NCBI GenBank assembly: GCA_963745665.1
Contig: CAVUYE010000001.1
Location: 1-64,000, forward strand
From: Bog-473 sp963745665
GTDB taxonomy: Bacteria; Actinomycetota; Acidimicrobiia; Acidimicrobiales; RAAP-2
DNA length: 64,000 nt
Direction of reading: 5' to 3'
In this document: positions 43,274 to 51,382 of the stretch, piece by piece
Numbering within the stretch: position 1 is the first letter of the stretch
How the letters are laid out: every line of letters starts with the position of its first letter
The notes under the pieces: generated by a model
Databases searched by the model: none
What the model saw: the letters and a program-made list of their open reading frames with translations, nothing else
What the model was told of the DNA's origin: nothing
Position numbers and translations under genes: made by a program

Positions 43274-44817
43274 GTGATGCAGGTCAGACCAAGAGGGCTG
43301 CTTATCAAGGCAACGTACCAGCGGACCGCTCTGGGGATCGCGGTCACGCTGGCCGGCCTCGGCGTGCTGTTGGCCCTCTTGCTTCCCTTCCGGGCTCACC
43401 TGAGCATCGCCCTCCCGGCGTTGTTGTTCGTGCTGCCGGCGCTGGCCGGGGCCGTCATCGGTGGCTTCGTTCCCGGGCTCGTCGGCGCACTGGGGGGATT
43501 CGTCCTCTACGACGTATTCTTCCTCCCCCCTACAACACGCTGACAGTCCAGTCGCCTCAGAACTGGGTCGCTCTTGTCGTCTATGTCGTCGTCGTCCTGG
43601 TCGTCTCCCAAGTCGTGGCCCAGCTGCAGACCGCACGGGAGGAGGCGGAACGCCGGACCGGCGAGTCCGAACGCTTGTACGAGCTGTCCCAGGCCTTGAT
43701 CGGCGACCTCACGCTGTCGCAGCTGCTGACACACATCGTGACCACAGTGCAGTCCGTCTTCGCTCCGCGCTGGACGACCTTGGTGCTGCCCGATACGGAT
43801 GCCGCCGATCATGGAGCTGCGTTAGCCCTGCGGGTTGCCGCGAGTGCGGGCGAGCCCCTGAGGGACGAGGACATCGCTTCGGTCACCTCAGGCGGCGGTC
43901 AGGCGCGATCCCTCGGATTGCTCAACGATGCCAGCCCGCGCCGAGTCTCGGTCGCGCTGGTCGTCAACCAACGGCCCGTGGGCATGCTGGTACTCCAGGA
44001 CGTGCAGCTGGTGGAGCGCGACCGCAGCCTCCTCGGCACGTTCGCCAACCAGGCCGCGCTGGCCGTCGACAGAGCGCAGCTCAGCGAGCAGGCCCTGCGG
44101 GCGCGCCTGCTCGAGGAGATCGACCGTTGGCGCCGCGCGCTGATGGGCGCGGCCTCGCACGACCTGCGCACCCCGCTGGCCTCCATCAAAACGGCCGTCT
44201 CGAGCATGCGCCAAGTCGATGCCCAGCTGAGTCCGGAGGACCGTGCCGAGCTGCTGGAGCTCATTGAGCTGCAGTCGGATCGCCTGGCGCGGCTGGTGAC
44301 CAACCTTCTCGACATGACCCGGCTGGAGGCAGGGTCGCTCGAGCTCCGACCGATGACGGTCGGCTTCACCGCCCTGGCCGACGAGGCGCTGGCCCAGTTG
44401 GGCGGGATCGTCGCCTTCGGCCGCGTCACGGTTGTGGCGCCGGCAGACTTGCCGCCCCTCCACCTCGATCCCGTCCTCATGAGCCAGGTCCTGGCGAACG
44501 TGCTCGAGAACGCCGAGCGCCTCTCTCCCAATGACAGCGTGATCCGTGTGACGGCGCGCCGGGCGCCCGGCCACCCGCAGCTGGTGGAGATCGCTGTCGC
44601 CGACGACGGGCCCGGCATTGCACGGCAGGACCGCGAGAGCGTCTTCGAGATGTTCAGCCAGAACGGCGGTGGTGGCCGGGCCGGTCTGGGCTTGGCCATC
44701 GCCAAGGCCTTCGTCGAGGCACACGGTGGGCTCATCTGGATCGACGCCGACGTGGCCCACGGCGCCCGGATCGTCTTCACGGTCCCGGCGGAGACCCGCA
44801 TCGCGGCGACGGTCTGA
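43274..44817 (+). pseudogene. KdpD C-terminal half: DUF4118, GAF and histidine kinase, frameshifted
   Basis: The N-terminal 85 residues hold four close membrane helices of the DUF4118 type (TALGIAVTLAGLGVLLALLLP...GALGGFVLYDVFFLPP). The frame then breaks in a run of C at about 43526-43532: one more C restores LPPYNTLTVQSPQNWVALVVYV. After a further helix and linker come a GAF domain, HisKA with the phospho-acceptor in GAASHDLRTPLASIK, and the ATPase with N-box LANVLENAERLSP and VADDGPGIA, GLGLAIAKAFVEAHGG. It lies 10 nt before kdpE. It should phosphorylate KdpE in response to potassium limitation. Confidence 0.88.
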
Positions 44818-44826
44818 GCGGCCACC

Positions 44827-45534
44827 GTGACCAAGGTGCTCGTCGTCGACGACGATCCATCGCTGCTGAAGGTCCTGCGGATCGGCTTGCGGGCCCGCGG
44901 GGACGACGTGCTCATCGCTCATTCGGGAGGGGAGGCCATCAACCAGGTAGCTCTGGCGGCGCCCGACCTCGTCATCCTCGATCTGGGTCTGCCCGACCTC
45001 GACGGCCTGGAGGTCTGCCGCCGCGTCCGCGAGTTCTCGAACGTGCCGATCGTCGTCCTGTCCGCCTACGGGGACGAACGCCGCAAAGTGGAGGCCCTCG
45101 ACAGTGGGGCCGACGACTTCGTGACCAAGCCCTTCGGCATGGCGGAGCTCGAGGCGCGGCTCCGGGTTGCGCTGCGCCACGCCGCCGCCTGGAGCGACGG
45201 AACCAAGAACTCCACCACTCTGGAGGTGGGCGATCTCGACATCGACTTGGTGCACCACATGGCCACCCTGGCGGGCTCGCCCCTGCCGCTCACGGCCAAG
45301 GAGTTCGAGCTCCTGGCCTACCTGGCCCGCCATGCCGGCAAGGTGTGCACCCACCATATGATCCTCAAGGACGTCTGGGGTCCCGGCTACGGCGCCGAGT
45401 CGAACTACGTGCGGGTCTACACCCACCGCCTGCGCAAGAAGATGGGGGACGAGGACGGCCGGATGCTCAAGACCGTGCCCGGCGTCGGCTATCAGCTGGT
45501 CCCCGACGCTCACTCGGCCGTGACGAACGAGTAG
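44827..45534 (+). CDS. kdpE: KdpE-type response regulator
   Basis: The 235-aa protein has a receiver domain (VLVVDDDPSLLKVLRIGLR; phospho-acceptor Asp in LVILDLGLPDLDG; Lys in VTKPFGMAELEARL). It is followed by a winged-helix OmpR-type DNA-binding domain (LPLTAKEFELLAYLARHAGKVCTH, YVRVYTHRLRKKM, VPGVGYQLV). It is expected to activate the kdpFABC operon, which faces it from the opposite strand. GTG 44827 lies 10 nt after the kinase stop. Confidence 0.92.
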   Translation: MTKVLVVDDDPSLLKVLRIGLRARGDDVLIAHSGGEAINQVALAAPDLVILDLGLPDLDGLEVCRRVREFSNVPIVVLSAYGDERRKVEALDSGADDFVTKPFGMAELEARLRVALRHAAAWSDGTKNSTTLEVGDLDIDLVHHMATLAGSPLPLTAKEFELLAYLARHAGKVCTHHMILKDVWGPGYGAESNYVRVYTHRLRKKMGDEDGRMLKTVPGVGYQLVPDAHSAVTNE

Positions 45535-45782
45535 AGCGGGTTCACCATCACGACCGCACCCCGGACGAGGCCCGGGGTGCCCTGGGCGATGACGCGTCAT
45601 CCGGCGACGAGGCCGGGCACCGAGGCGCGGCCCATGAAGCGCAGCAAGAGTGTCCCCGACCCGTCTCCGAGCACGGCATCTGTCCGCACCCATGGCTGTT
45701 CGAAAGACGCCACCAAAACAATCTTCCCGCGCACCGTGTTCCGTTGGCGGAGCGTGACCGCCGCGATGGCGGTCGTCGTCAC
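45510..45782 (-). pseudogene. Small OB-fold protein gene with an in-frame TGA, coupled to kdpC
   Basis: GTG 45782 overlaps the kdpC stop (GTGA). The frame reads TLRQRNTVRGKIVLVASFE, VRTDAVLGDGSGTLLLRFMGRASVPGLVAG and then hits TGA at 45599-45597. The same frame goes on for 28 codons with sequence that completes the fold (RVIAQGTPGLVRGAVVMVNP, LYSFV) and stops at 45512-45510, inside the end of kdpE. The whole resembles actinobacterial OB-fold nucleic-acid-binding proteins of about 100 aa. A CGA-to-TGA change, a base error or readthrough would each explain it. The TGA lies inside the palindrome GATGACGCGTCATC. Confidence 0.65.
45588..45601. repeat. 14-bp perfect palindrome
   Basis: GATGACGCGTCATC is self-complementary and spans the internal TGA of the OB-fold gene. 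Its role, if any, is unknown. Confidence 0.5.
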
Positions 45783-46468
45783 TTCTCCAGGTTGTGGAGT
45801 GCCTCGTTGAGCTGCAGCACGTTGATGTACGAGGTCCCCAGGAAACCGAGTTGTGTCCCCTGCGTCTGGCTGATCACCAGGCTCCGGAGGACAGAGGGGG
45901 AGAGCCTCGTGGCCCTCGACACCATCGGGATCTGCACCAGGGCGTCCTGCTGGCTGATGTCCGGGTCGTACCCGCTGCCCGACGTCGTGACCAGATCGGG
46001 CGTCGGGTCGACCCCTCGGGCGTGCCAGTAGCCCACCAGGCACTCGGTGTACTCCAGCAGTTCCTTGGACCGCGGGCCGAGACTGGTCCCACCCGATTCG
46101 CCGGGGATGTCGTTGATCGGCTTGGATGACGCGTTGGGGAAGGAACAGGCAACGGCGGTGCTCTGCGTCAGGCCATTGCTGTACAGAGGGTCATCCCCGG
46201 GGTGCAGATTGGGGTTGAACTTGGTGCTGGCGTAGGGCCCGAGGGCGTCGGGGCGGCCCTGGAAGACGCAGCTGCCCAACGGATGTCCACGGCATTTCGT
46301 GATGGACCAGTTCTGCCCGATCAGGGTCGACCCGTTGGCGGTGAGCGATCCGTCGGCCTGGTGCTTGAAGAGCACCTGGGCTACCCCGGTGCCGATGAAG
46401 GCGTAGGCGAACGTCAGGACGAGCACAACAACGGCGAGAACCACCGCACGGCGGATGTGGACAAGCAT
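45779..46468 (-). CDS. kdpC: Potassium-transporting ATPase subunit C
   Basis: The 229-aa protein has one N-terminal membrane helix (AVVLAVVVLVLTFAYAFIGTGVAQVLF) and the KdpC periplasmic domain: ADGSLTANGSTLIGQNW, PDLVTTSGSGYDPDISQQDALVQIPMVSRA and LGFLGTSYINVLQLNEAL. It is part of the KdpFABC high-affinity K+ pump, where KdpC contacts KdpA and stabilises the complex. It is slightly longer than the usual 190-200 aa because of an insert around CRGHPLGSCVFQGRPDALGP. The start lies 13 nt after kdpB. Confidence 0.93.
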   Translation of the reverse strand: MLVHIRRAVVLAVVVLVLTFAYAFIGTGVAQVLFKHQADGSLTANGSTLIGQNWSITKCRGHPLGSCVFQGRPDALGPYASTKFNPNLHPGDDPLYSNGLTQSTAVACSFPNASSKPINDIPGESGGTSLGPRSKELLEYTECLVGYWHARGVDPTPDLVTTSGSGYDPDISQQDALVQIPMVSRATRLSPSVLRSLVISQTQGTQLGFLGTSYINVLQLNEALHNLEK

Positions 46469-46481
46469 CAGAGGGACTCCA

Positions 46482-48548
46482 TCAGTAGGCGTGCAGCGCG
46501 ACGAGGATCAGATCGATGAGCTTGATGAAGATGAACGGCACGACGATGCCGCCAACCCCGTAGATGAAGACGTTGCGCCGCAGGATGGCCGCCGAGCCGG
46601 CGGCGCGGAACTTGACCCCCCGGAGCGCCAGCGGGATCAGTGCCACGATGACCAGCGCGTTGAAGATGACCGCGGAGAGGACTGCGCTCTGGGGGCTGTG
46701 CAGCTTCATGATGTTGAGCGCATTGAGTTGCGGGTAGGTGGCGACGAACAGGGCCGGGATGATGGCGAAGTACTTGGCCACGTCGTTGGCGATGGAGAAG
46801 GTGGTCAGCGAGCCCCGAGTGATGAGCAGCTGCTTGCCGATCTCGACGACGTCGATCAGCTTGGTGGGGTTGGAGTCGAGGTCGACCATGTTGCCGGCTT
46901 CCTTGGCCGCCGTCGTCCCCGTATTCATGGCCACGCCGACGTCCGCCTGGGCCAGCGCCGGCGCGTCGTTGGTCCCGTCGCCCGTCATGGCGACCAGCTT
47001 GCCGCCCTCCTGCTCGTGCCTGATGAGAGCCAACTTGGCCTCGGGCGTGGCCTCGGCCAGGAAGTCGTCGACGCCCGCCTCCTGGGCGATGGTGGCCGCA
47101 GTCAGGGGGTTGTCGCCGGTGATCATCACCGTGCGGATGCCCATGGAGCGCATCTCGGCGAACTTCTCCTGAATGCCCTCCTTGACGACGTCTTTGAGCT
47201 CGATCACCCCGAGGATGACCGGACCGTCGGCCACGACCAGCGGCGTCGAGCCGGCCCGCGAGACGCGCTCCACGATTGGGTCGAGGTCGGCCGGTACGCC
47301 ACCTCCCTGCTCCGCCACCCATGCCTTCACCGAGTCCGATGCCCCCTTGCGGATCTGGCGCCCGTCGAAGTCCAGCCCGGACATGCGGGTCGTGGCGGAG
47401 AAAGGAACAAAGACATGCCCGGCCTCGAGGTGGCGCTCCCGGATGTCGAAGCGCTCCTTGGCGAGAACCACGATGGAGCGCCCCTCCGGAGTCTCGTCGG
47501 CCAGCGACGCCAGCTGGGCCGCATCTGCCAGGTCACGCTCGCTGTGGTCGCCGACGGGGTAGAAGCCCGACGCCATCCGGTTGCCCATAGTGATGGTGCC
47601 CGTCTTGTCAAGCAGCAGGGTCTGCACGTCCCCGGCGGCCTCCACGGCACGACCGCTCATGGCGAGCACGTTCTTCTGGACCAGGCGGTCCATGCCGGCG
47701 ATACCGATCGCAGACAGCAGGGCCCCGATAGTCGTCGGGATCAGGCAGACCAGCAGGGCCACCAGGATGACAACCGAAATGGCGGTGCCGGCGTAGATGC
47801 CGAACGCCTCGAGGGAGACCACGACGGGGATGAAGATGATGGTGAGGACCGCGAGCAGGATGGTCAGGGCGATCTCGTTGGGGGTCTTCTGTCGGTTTGC
47901 TCCCTCGACGAGGGTGATCATCCGGTCCAGGAAGGTCTGGCCGCGCTCGGCCGTGATGCGGATAACGATCCGGTCCGAGAGGACCCTGGTCCCACCGGTG
48001 ACCGCAGAGCGGTCGCCTCCCGATTCGCGGATGACGGGGGCCGACTCACCGGTGATGGCCGATTCGTCGACCGAGGCGATGCCCTCGATGATCTCGCCGT
48101 CGGAGGGGATGAGGTCGTTGGCCTCGCAGACGACGATGTCCCCCTTGTTCAGCTCGGCGGCCGGCACCAGCTCCTCAGTCCCATCCGCCCGGAGCCGACG
48201 AGCCTCGGTCTCCGAGCGCATCTTGCGCAGCGTGTCGGCCTGCGCTTTGCCCCGGCCCTCGGCCATGGCCTCGGCGAAGTTGGCGAAGATCACCGTCAGG
48301 AACAGCCAGACGGTGATGGACCAGGTGAAGGTCGAGGGATGGGCAATCGCCTCGAAGAAGGTGATGACCGAGCCCACGAGCACGACGAACATGACGGGGT
48401 TGCGGATCTGCACCGCCGGGTTCAGCTTGGTGAGCGAGTCGACCAGGGCCTGGCGAAGGATGGGGCCGTCGAAGAGGCTCCTCGCCTCGGCCACACCGTG
48501 GGGCGATTCCGGCCCCGGCTGGCTCGGCTGGGTAGTCGTCATGGTCAT
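46482..48548 (-). CDS. kdpB: Potassium-transporting ATPase ATP-binding subunit B
   Basis: The 688-aa P-type ATPase is the engine of KdpFABC. It shows the actuator motif ITGESAPV, the phosphorylation site LLLDKTGTITMGN, the nucleotide-binding VPFSATTRMSGLD and the hinge AMTGDGTNDAPALAQADVG. Seven membrane segments are visible. The start ATG 48548 lies 26 nt after kdpA. A nine-codon frame (TAAATG at its start, ATGA at its end) bridges the two genes and may pass ribosomes on. Confidence 0.95.
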   Translation of the reverse strand: MTMTTTQPSQPGPESPHGVAEARSLFDGPILRQALVDSLTKLNPAVQIRNPVMFVVLVGSVITFFEAIAHPSTFTWSITVWLFLTVIFANFAEAMAEGRGKAQADTLRKMRSETEARRLRADGTEELVPAAELNKGDIVVCEANDLIPSDGEIIEGIASVDESAITGESAPVIRESGGDRSAVTGGTRVLSDRIVIRITAERGQTFLDRMITLVEGANRQKTPNEIALTILLAVLTIIFIPVVVSLEAFGIYAGTAISVVILVALLVCLIPTTIGALLSAIGIAGMDRLVQKNVLAMSGRAVEAAGDVQTLLLDKTGTITMGNRMASGFYPVGDHSERDLADAAQLASLADETPEGRSIVVLAKERFDIRERHLEAGHVFVPFSATTRMSGLDFDGRQIRKGASDSVKAWVAEQGGGVPADLDPIVERVSRAGSTPLVVADGPVILGVIELKDVVKEGIQEKFAEMRSMGIRTVMITGDNPLTAATIAQEAGVDDFLAEATPEAKLALIRHEQEGGKLVAMTGDGTNDAPALAQADVGVAMNTGTTAAKEAGNMVDLDSNPTKLIDVVEIGKQLLITRGSLTTFSIANDVAKYFAIIPALFVATYPQLNALNIMKLHSPQSAVLSAVIFNALVIVALIPLALRGVKFRAAGSAAILRRNVFIYGVGGIVVPFIFIKLIDLILVALHAY

Positions 48549-48574
48549 GAGAAGAGCTTTCCGTGGCTGGTCAT

Positions 48575-50260
48575 TTAGAAGAATCCGTGACTGAGCTGCT
48601 CGACGATGGGGCCGAGTGCAAGGGCAGGGAAGAAGGTCAGACCACCGATGATGATGATCACGCCGATGGTGAGACCCACGAACATGGAGTTGTCGGTGCG
48701 GAAGGTGCCGAGCCCCTCGGCCACGGTGGGCTTCGCGGCCAGGACGCCGCCGATGGCCAGAGCCGGGATCATGATGCCGATCCGGCCGATGAGCATGTCG
48801 ATAGCACCGATGACGTTGTAGAAGGTGGTGTTGCCGGCCAGGCCATCAAAGGCGGACCCGTTGTTGTTGCCCTGTGAGGTCAGCGCGTAGAGGATCTCGC
48901 TGAACCCATGTGGACCGGAATTAAGGGGTCCGGCGCGGCCGGCGTGGATCGAGACCGCGATGGCGGTGAAGATCAGCACGATCAACGGCATGACGAGGGC
49001 CCCGAGACCCGCGAGTTTTATCTCCTTGGCCTGGATCTTCTTGCCCAGGTACTCCGGCGTTCGCCCGATCATCAGGCCGCCAATGAACACGGCGATCAGG
49101 GCGTAAATCAGGAGGGTGTACAGGCCGCTGCCGGTACCACCCGGCGTCACCTCCCCCAGCATCATCCCGCTCATGAGGAAGAAACCGCCCATCGGGGTGA
49201 ACTGGTCGTAGGAGGAACTCGCTGACCCCGTGGACGTGCTGGTCGATGACACCCCGAAGAGGGCACTAGTGGTGTCGCCGAAGCGGACCTCCTTGCCCTC
49301 GGTGTTGCCCACGCTGGAGTGCACCCCTGCCGCGGCCACGGCGGGGTTGTTCTGGTGCTCGTAGTAGGCGCCACCGCCCACCCAGACCCCGAAGATGATC
49401 ACCATGGCCGCCAGCAGGGCGGCGCCGTGGCGGACGCTGCCGACCATTTTGCCGAAGGTGTAAGTCAGGGAGAACGGTATGGCCAGGAGTAGGAACATGT
49501 CCAAGAAACTGGTGAACCCCGTCGGGTCCTCGAAAGGCGTGGCCTGGTTGGCATTGAGGAATCCGCCCCCGTTGTTGCCCAGCTGCATGATCGACTGCAT
49601 GAAGCCGATGGGCCCCCGGGCGAGGACCTGAGTGACGCCGTTGAGATAGTCGTGGACGGTCACCGTCCCGGCCAGTGTCTGCACGGCACCCTGGCCGACG
49701 ATGATGATCCCGAAGAGGAACGCGACGGGGAAGAAGATGTAGAGCAGGGCACGGGTCATGTCGACCCAGAAGTTCCCGATGGTCGGGGAGTTGCGCCGCG
49801 AGAAGCCGCGCACCATGCCAATGGCTACGGCAAGGCCGATGGCCGGGCTCACGAACTGCTCGAAGGTGAGCGCGCCGATCTGGGAGAAGTACGACATGGT
49901 CGTCTCCCCGCCGTAGTTCTGCCAGTTGGTGTTGGTCATGAACGAGGCGGCGGTGTTGAAGCTCAGGGCCGGTCCAACGGCATTAAGGTGCTGGGGGTTG
50001 AGCGGAAGCGACCCCTGAATCCGAACGATCAGGTAGGTGACGCCCACGCAGACCCCGGAGAAGATGACCATGGAGGCGGCGTAACGCTTCCAGTTCTGCT
50101 CCTTCTCGGGACTGGTCCCGAGCAGCCGGTAGACCGGGCGTTCGGCCCACTCCAAGAAGTGCACCCGCCCGTCGAACACAGCGGCCATGTAGGAACCGAG
50201 GAAGCGCCAGGCCAACGCCAGGCAGACGACCAGGGCGATGATCGTGAAGGTGAAGCCCAC
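48575..50260 (-). CDS. kdpA: Potassium-transporting ATPase subunit A
   Basis: The 561-aa channel-like subunit binds and admits K+. It has about ten membrane helices and the repeated pore-loop motifs of the SKT superfamily, for example LSFNTAASFMTNTNWQNYGGE, QLGNNGGGFLNANQATPFEDP and SQGNNNGSAFDG. GTG 50260 starts one base after the kdpF stop. KdpA passes K+ to the pump KdpB. Confidence 0.95.
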   Translation of the reverse strand: MGFTFTIIALVVCLALAWRFLGSYMAAVFDGRVHFLEWAERPVYRLLGTSPEKEQNWKRYAASMVIFSGVCVGVTYLIVRIQGSLPLNPQHLNAVGPALSFNTAASFMTNTNWQNYGGETTMSYFSQIGALTFEQFVSPAIGLAVAIGMVRGFSRRNSPTIGNFWVDMTRALLYIFFPVAFLFGIIIVGQGAVQTLAGTVTVHDYLNGVTQVLARGPIGFMQSIMQLGNNGGGFLNANQATPFEDPTGFTSFLDMFLLLAIPFSLTYTFGKMVGSVRHGAALLAAMVIIFGVWVGGGAYYEHQNNPAVAAAGVHSSVGNTEGKEVRFGDTTSALFGVSSTSTSTGSASSSYDQFTPMGGFFLMSGMMLGEVTPGGTGSGLYTLLIYALIAVFIGGLMIGRTPEYLGKKIQAKEIKLAGLGALVMPLIVLIFTAIAVSIHAGRAGPLNSGPHGFSEILYALTSQGNNNGSAFDGLAGNTTFYNVIGAIDMLIGRIGIMIPALAIGGVLAAKPTVAEGLGTFRTDNSMFVGLTIGVIIIIGGLTFFPALALGPIVEQLSHGFF

Positions 50261-50261
50261 G

Positions 50262-50351
50262 TCAGAACTTTTCGGGCTTGAACATGGCGACGCCCAGGTA
50301 GAAGAACATCACGATGGAAATCGCGAGCAGGAGTCCCTGGGTCCAGGTCAT
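50262..50351 (-). CDS. kdpF: KdpF small membrane subunit (29 aa)
   Basis: ATG 50351 to TGA 50264-50262 encodes 29 residues: one membrane helix (LLLAISIVMFFYLGVAMF) with the tail KPEKF. The ...P-E-K/R-F end is typical of KdpF, which stabilises the KdpABC complex. It sits in the standard place directly before kdpA. Its ATG overlaps the stop of a second tiny membrane ORF. Confidence 0.88.
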   Translation of the reverse strand: MTWTQGLLLAISIVMFFYLGVAMFKPEKF

Positions 50352-50431
50352 ACCCGGTCCAAGGCCCAGATCAGGCCCAGGAACGCGGCGACGAAGCCGA
50401 CGATGCCCAGCACTGCGAGAAGATCAGCCAT
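50348..50431 (-). CDS. 27-aa membrane microprotein upstream of kdpF
   Basis: ATG 50431 opens 27 codons ending GTA-TGA, where the TGA (50350-50348) overlaps the kdpF ATG (ATGA). The peptide starts MADLLAVLG, has a single hydrophobic helix of about 17 residues (IVGFVAAFLGLIWA) and ends LDRV. It is the first reading frame of the kdp operon, so kdpF translation is probably coupled to it. I do not recognise a named family. It may be a second small subunit or a leader peptide. Confidence 0.6.
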   Translation of the reverse strand: MADLLAVLGIVGFVAAFLGLIWALDRV

Positions 50432-50466
50432 GGGCCCAATGGTCGTGGCGCGTTCGTGAACCCGAT

Positions 50467-50503
50467 GTCAACGCGCCCAGGTCTCGCGTCAACAGAATGT
50501 CAA
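50467..50503. promoter_or_regulatory. Three GTCAA repeats upstream of the kdp operon
   Basis: GTCAA occurs at 50467-50471, 50488-50492 and 50499-50503, spaced 21 and 11 bp, so all face the same side of the helix. Read towards kdp these are TTGAC. OmpR-type regulators such as KdpE bind direct repeats at such spacing, and TTGAC also resembles a -35 box. The outer two copies lie in longer repeats, ATGTCAACGCGCCCAG and ATGTCAATGCGCGCCCAG. Confidence 0.45.
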
Positions 50504-50571
50504 TGCGCGCCCAGTGCCCGCTGTGCCTAAGGTGAGCACCGGCTCAGACGGAGACGAAAGTGGGGTGGACG

Positions 50572-51369
50572 ATGGCGCTGGACCTGAAAGGGTGCCGCAC
50601 GCTGGTGACCGGGGGGTCGTCGGGCATCGGGGCCGGGCTGGCCGAGGCCCTGGCCGAACGGGGTGCCGTCGTCGGCATCTGCGCCCGCCGGGCCGAGCTG
50701 CTCTCCGAGGTGTTGGAGCGCTGCATGAAGCACTCCCCCGACAGCCGCATGTGGGTGACCAACCTGGCCGACCCCGACGCGGTGGACCAACTGGCCGTGG
50801 ACGTGCTGGACGCCTTCGGCGAGGTCGACCTGCTCGTCAACAACGCCGGCATCCCCAAGCGTCGCCAGACCACGGCGCTCGACATCGACACCATCACCGC
50901 GGTGATGCACATCAACTATCTGTCGCCGATGCGCCTGACCTACGACCTGCTCCCCCAGATGCTGGCCCGCGGCTCGGGCACCATCGTCAACATCTCGTCG
51001 ATCGCGGCCAAGCTCAGCGCGCCCGGTGAAGCGGCCTACGACGCGTCGAAGGCGGCGCTCACGGCATTCTCCGAGGCGATGGCCGTGGACCTGTGGGAGA
51101 CCGGGATCAAGGTGATGGTGGTCTACCCCGGTGTCATCGATACGCCGTTGTTCTCGCTGCCCGACAACGACGTGCCCGACCTGCCCATTCCGGCCGAGCC
51201 GGTCCAGGCGATGGCCGACGCCATTCTGGCGGGGCTCGAATCGGGTGCCGCCCAGGTCTACTTCCCCGAGTACTTCCAGGGTCTGGCCGCCTCCAAGGAA
51301 AAGGACGTTGCCGCGTTCATGGCGGGGACCGCGGGGTACCTGCGCGACCAGAAGCTCAAGAAGGGGTAG
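50572..51369 (+). CDS. Short-chain dehydrogenase/reductase
   Basis: The 265-aa classical SDR starts MALDLKGCRTLVTGGSSGIGAGLAEALA (cofactor motif). It has LLVNNAGIPKRR near residue 88, the catalytic Ser in IVNISSIAAKL and the Tyr-x-x-x-Lys in YDASKAALT near residue 158. VVYPGVIDTPLFSLPD follows. ATG 50572 is preferred; GTG 50560 is an in-frame alternative. A TAAGGT box at 50528-50533 may be the promoter. The serine hydrolase follows 13 nt later, so they are probably one unit. Confidence 0.88.
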   Translation: MALDLKGCRTLVTGGSSGIGAGLAEALAERGAVVGICARRAELLSEVLERCMKHSPDSRMWVTNLADPDAVDQLAVDVLDAFGEVDLLVNNAGIPKRRQTTALDIDTITAVMHINYLSPMRLTYDLLPQMLARGSGTIVNISSIAAKLSAPGEAAYDASKAALTAFSEAMAVDLWETGIKVMVVYPGVIDTPLFSLPDNDVPDLPIPAEPVQAMADAILAGLESGAAQVYFPEYFQGLAASKEKDVAAFMAGTAGYLRDQKLKKG

Positions 51370-51382
51370 CCAAGGAGCACCG

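Noticed and set aside
45556..45580. GCACCCCGG/CCGGGGTGC hairpin as terminator of kdpE
   Set aside because: It is a good 9-bp stem without a T-run, but it lies inside the continued frame of the OB-fold gene, where it encodes G-T-P-G-L-V-R-G-A. The codons explain it as well as a terminator does.
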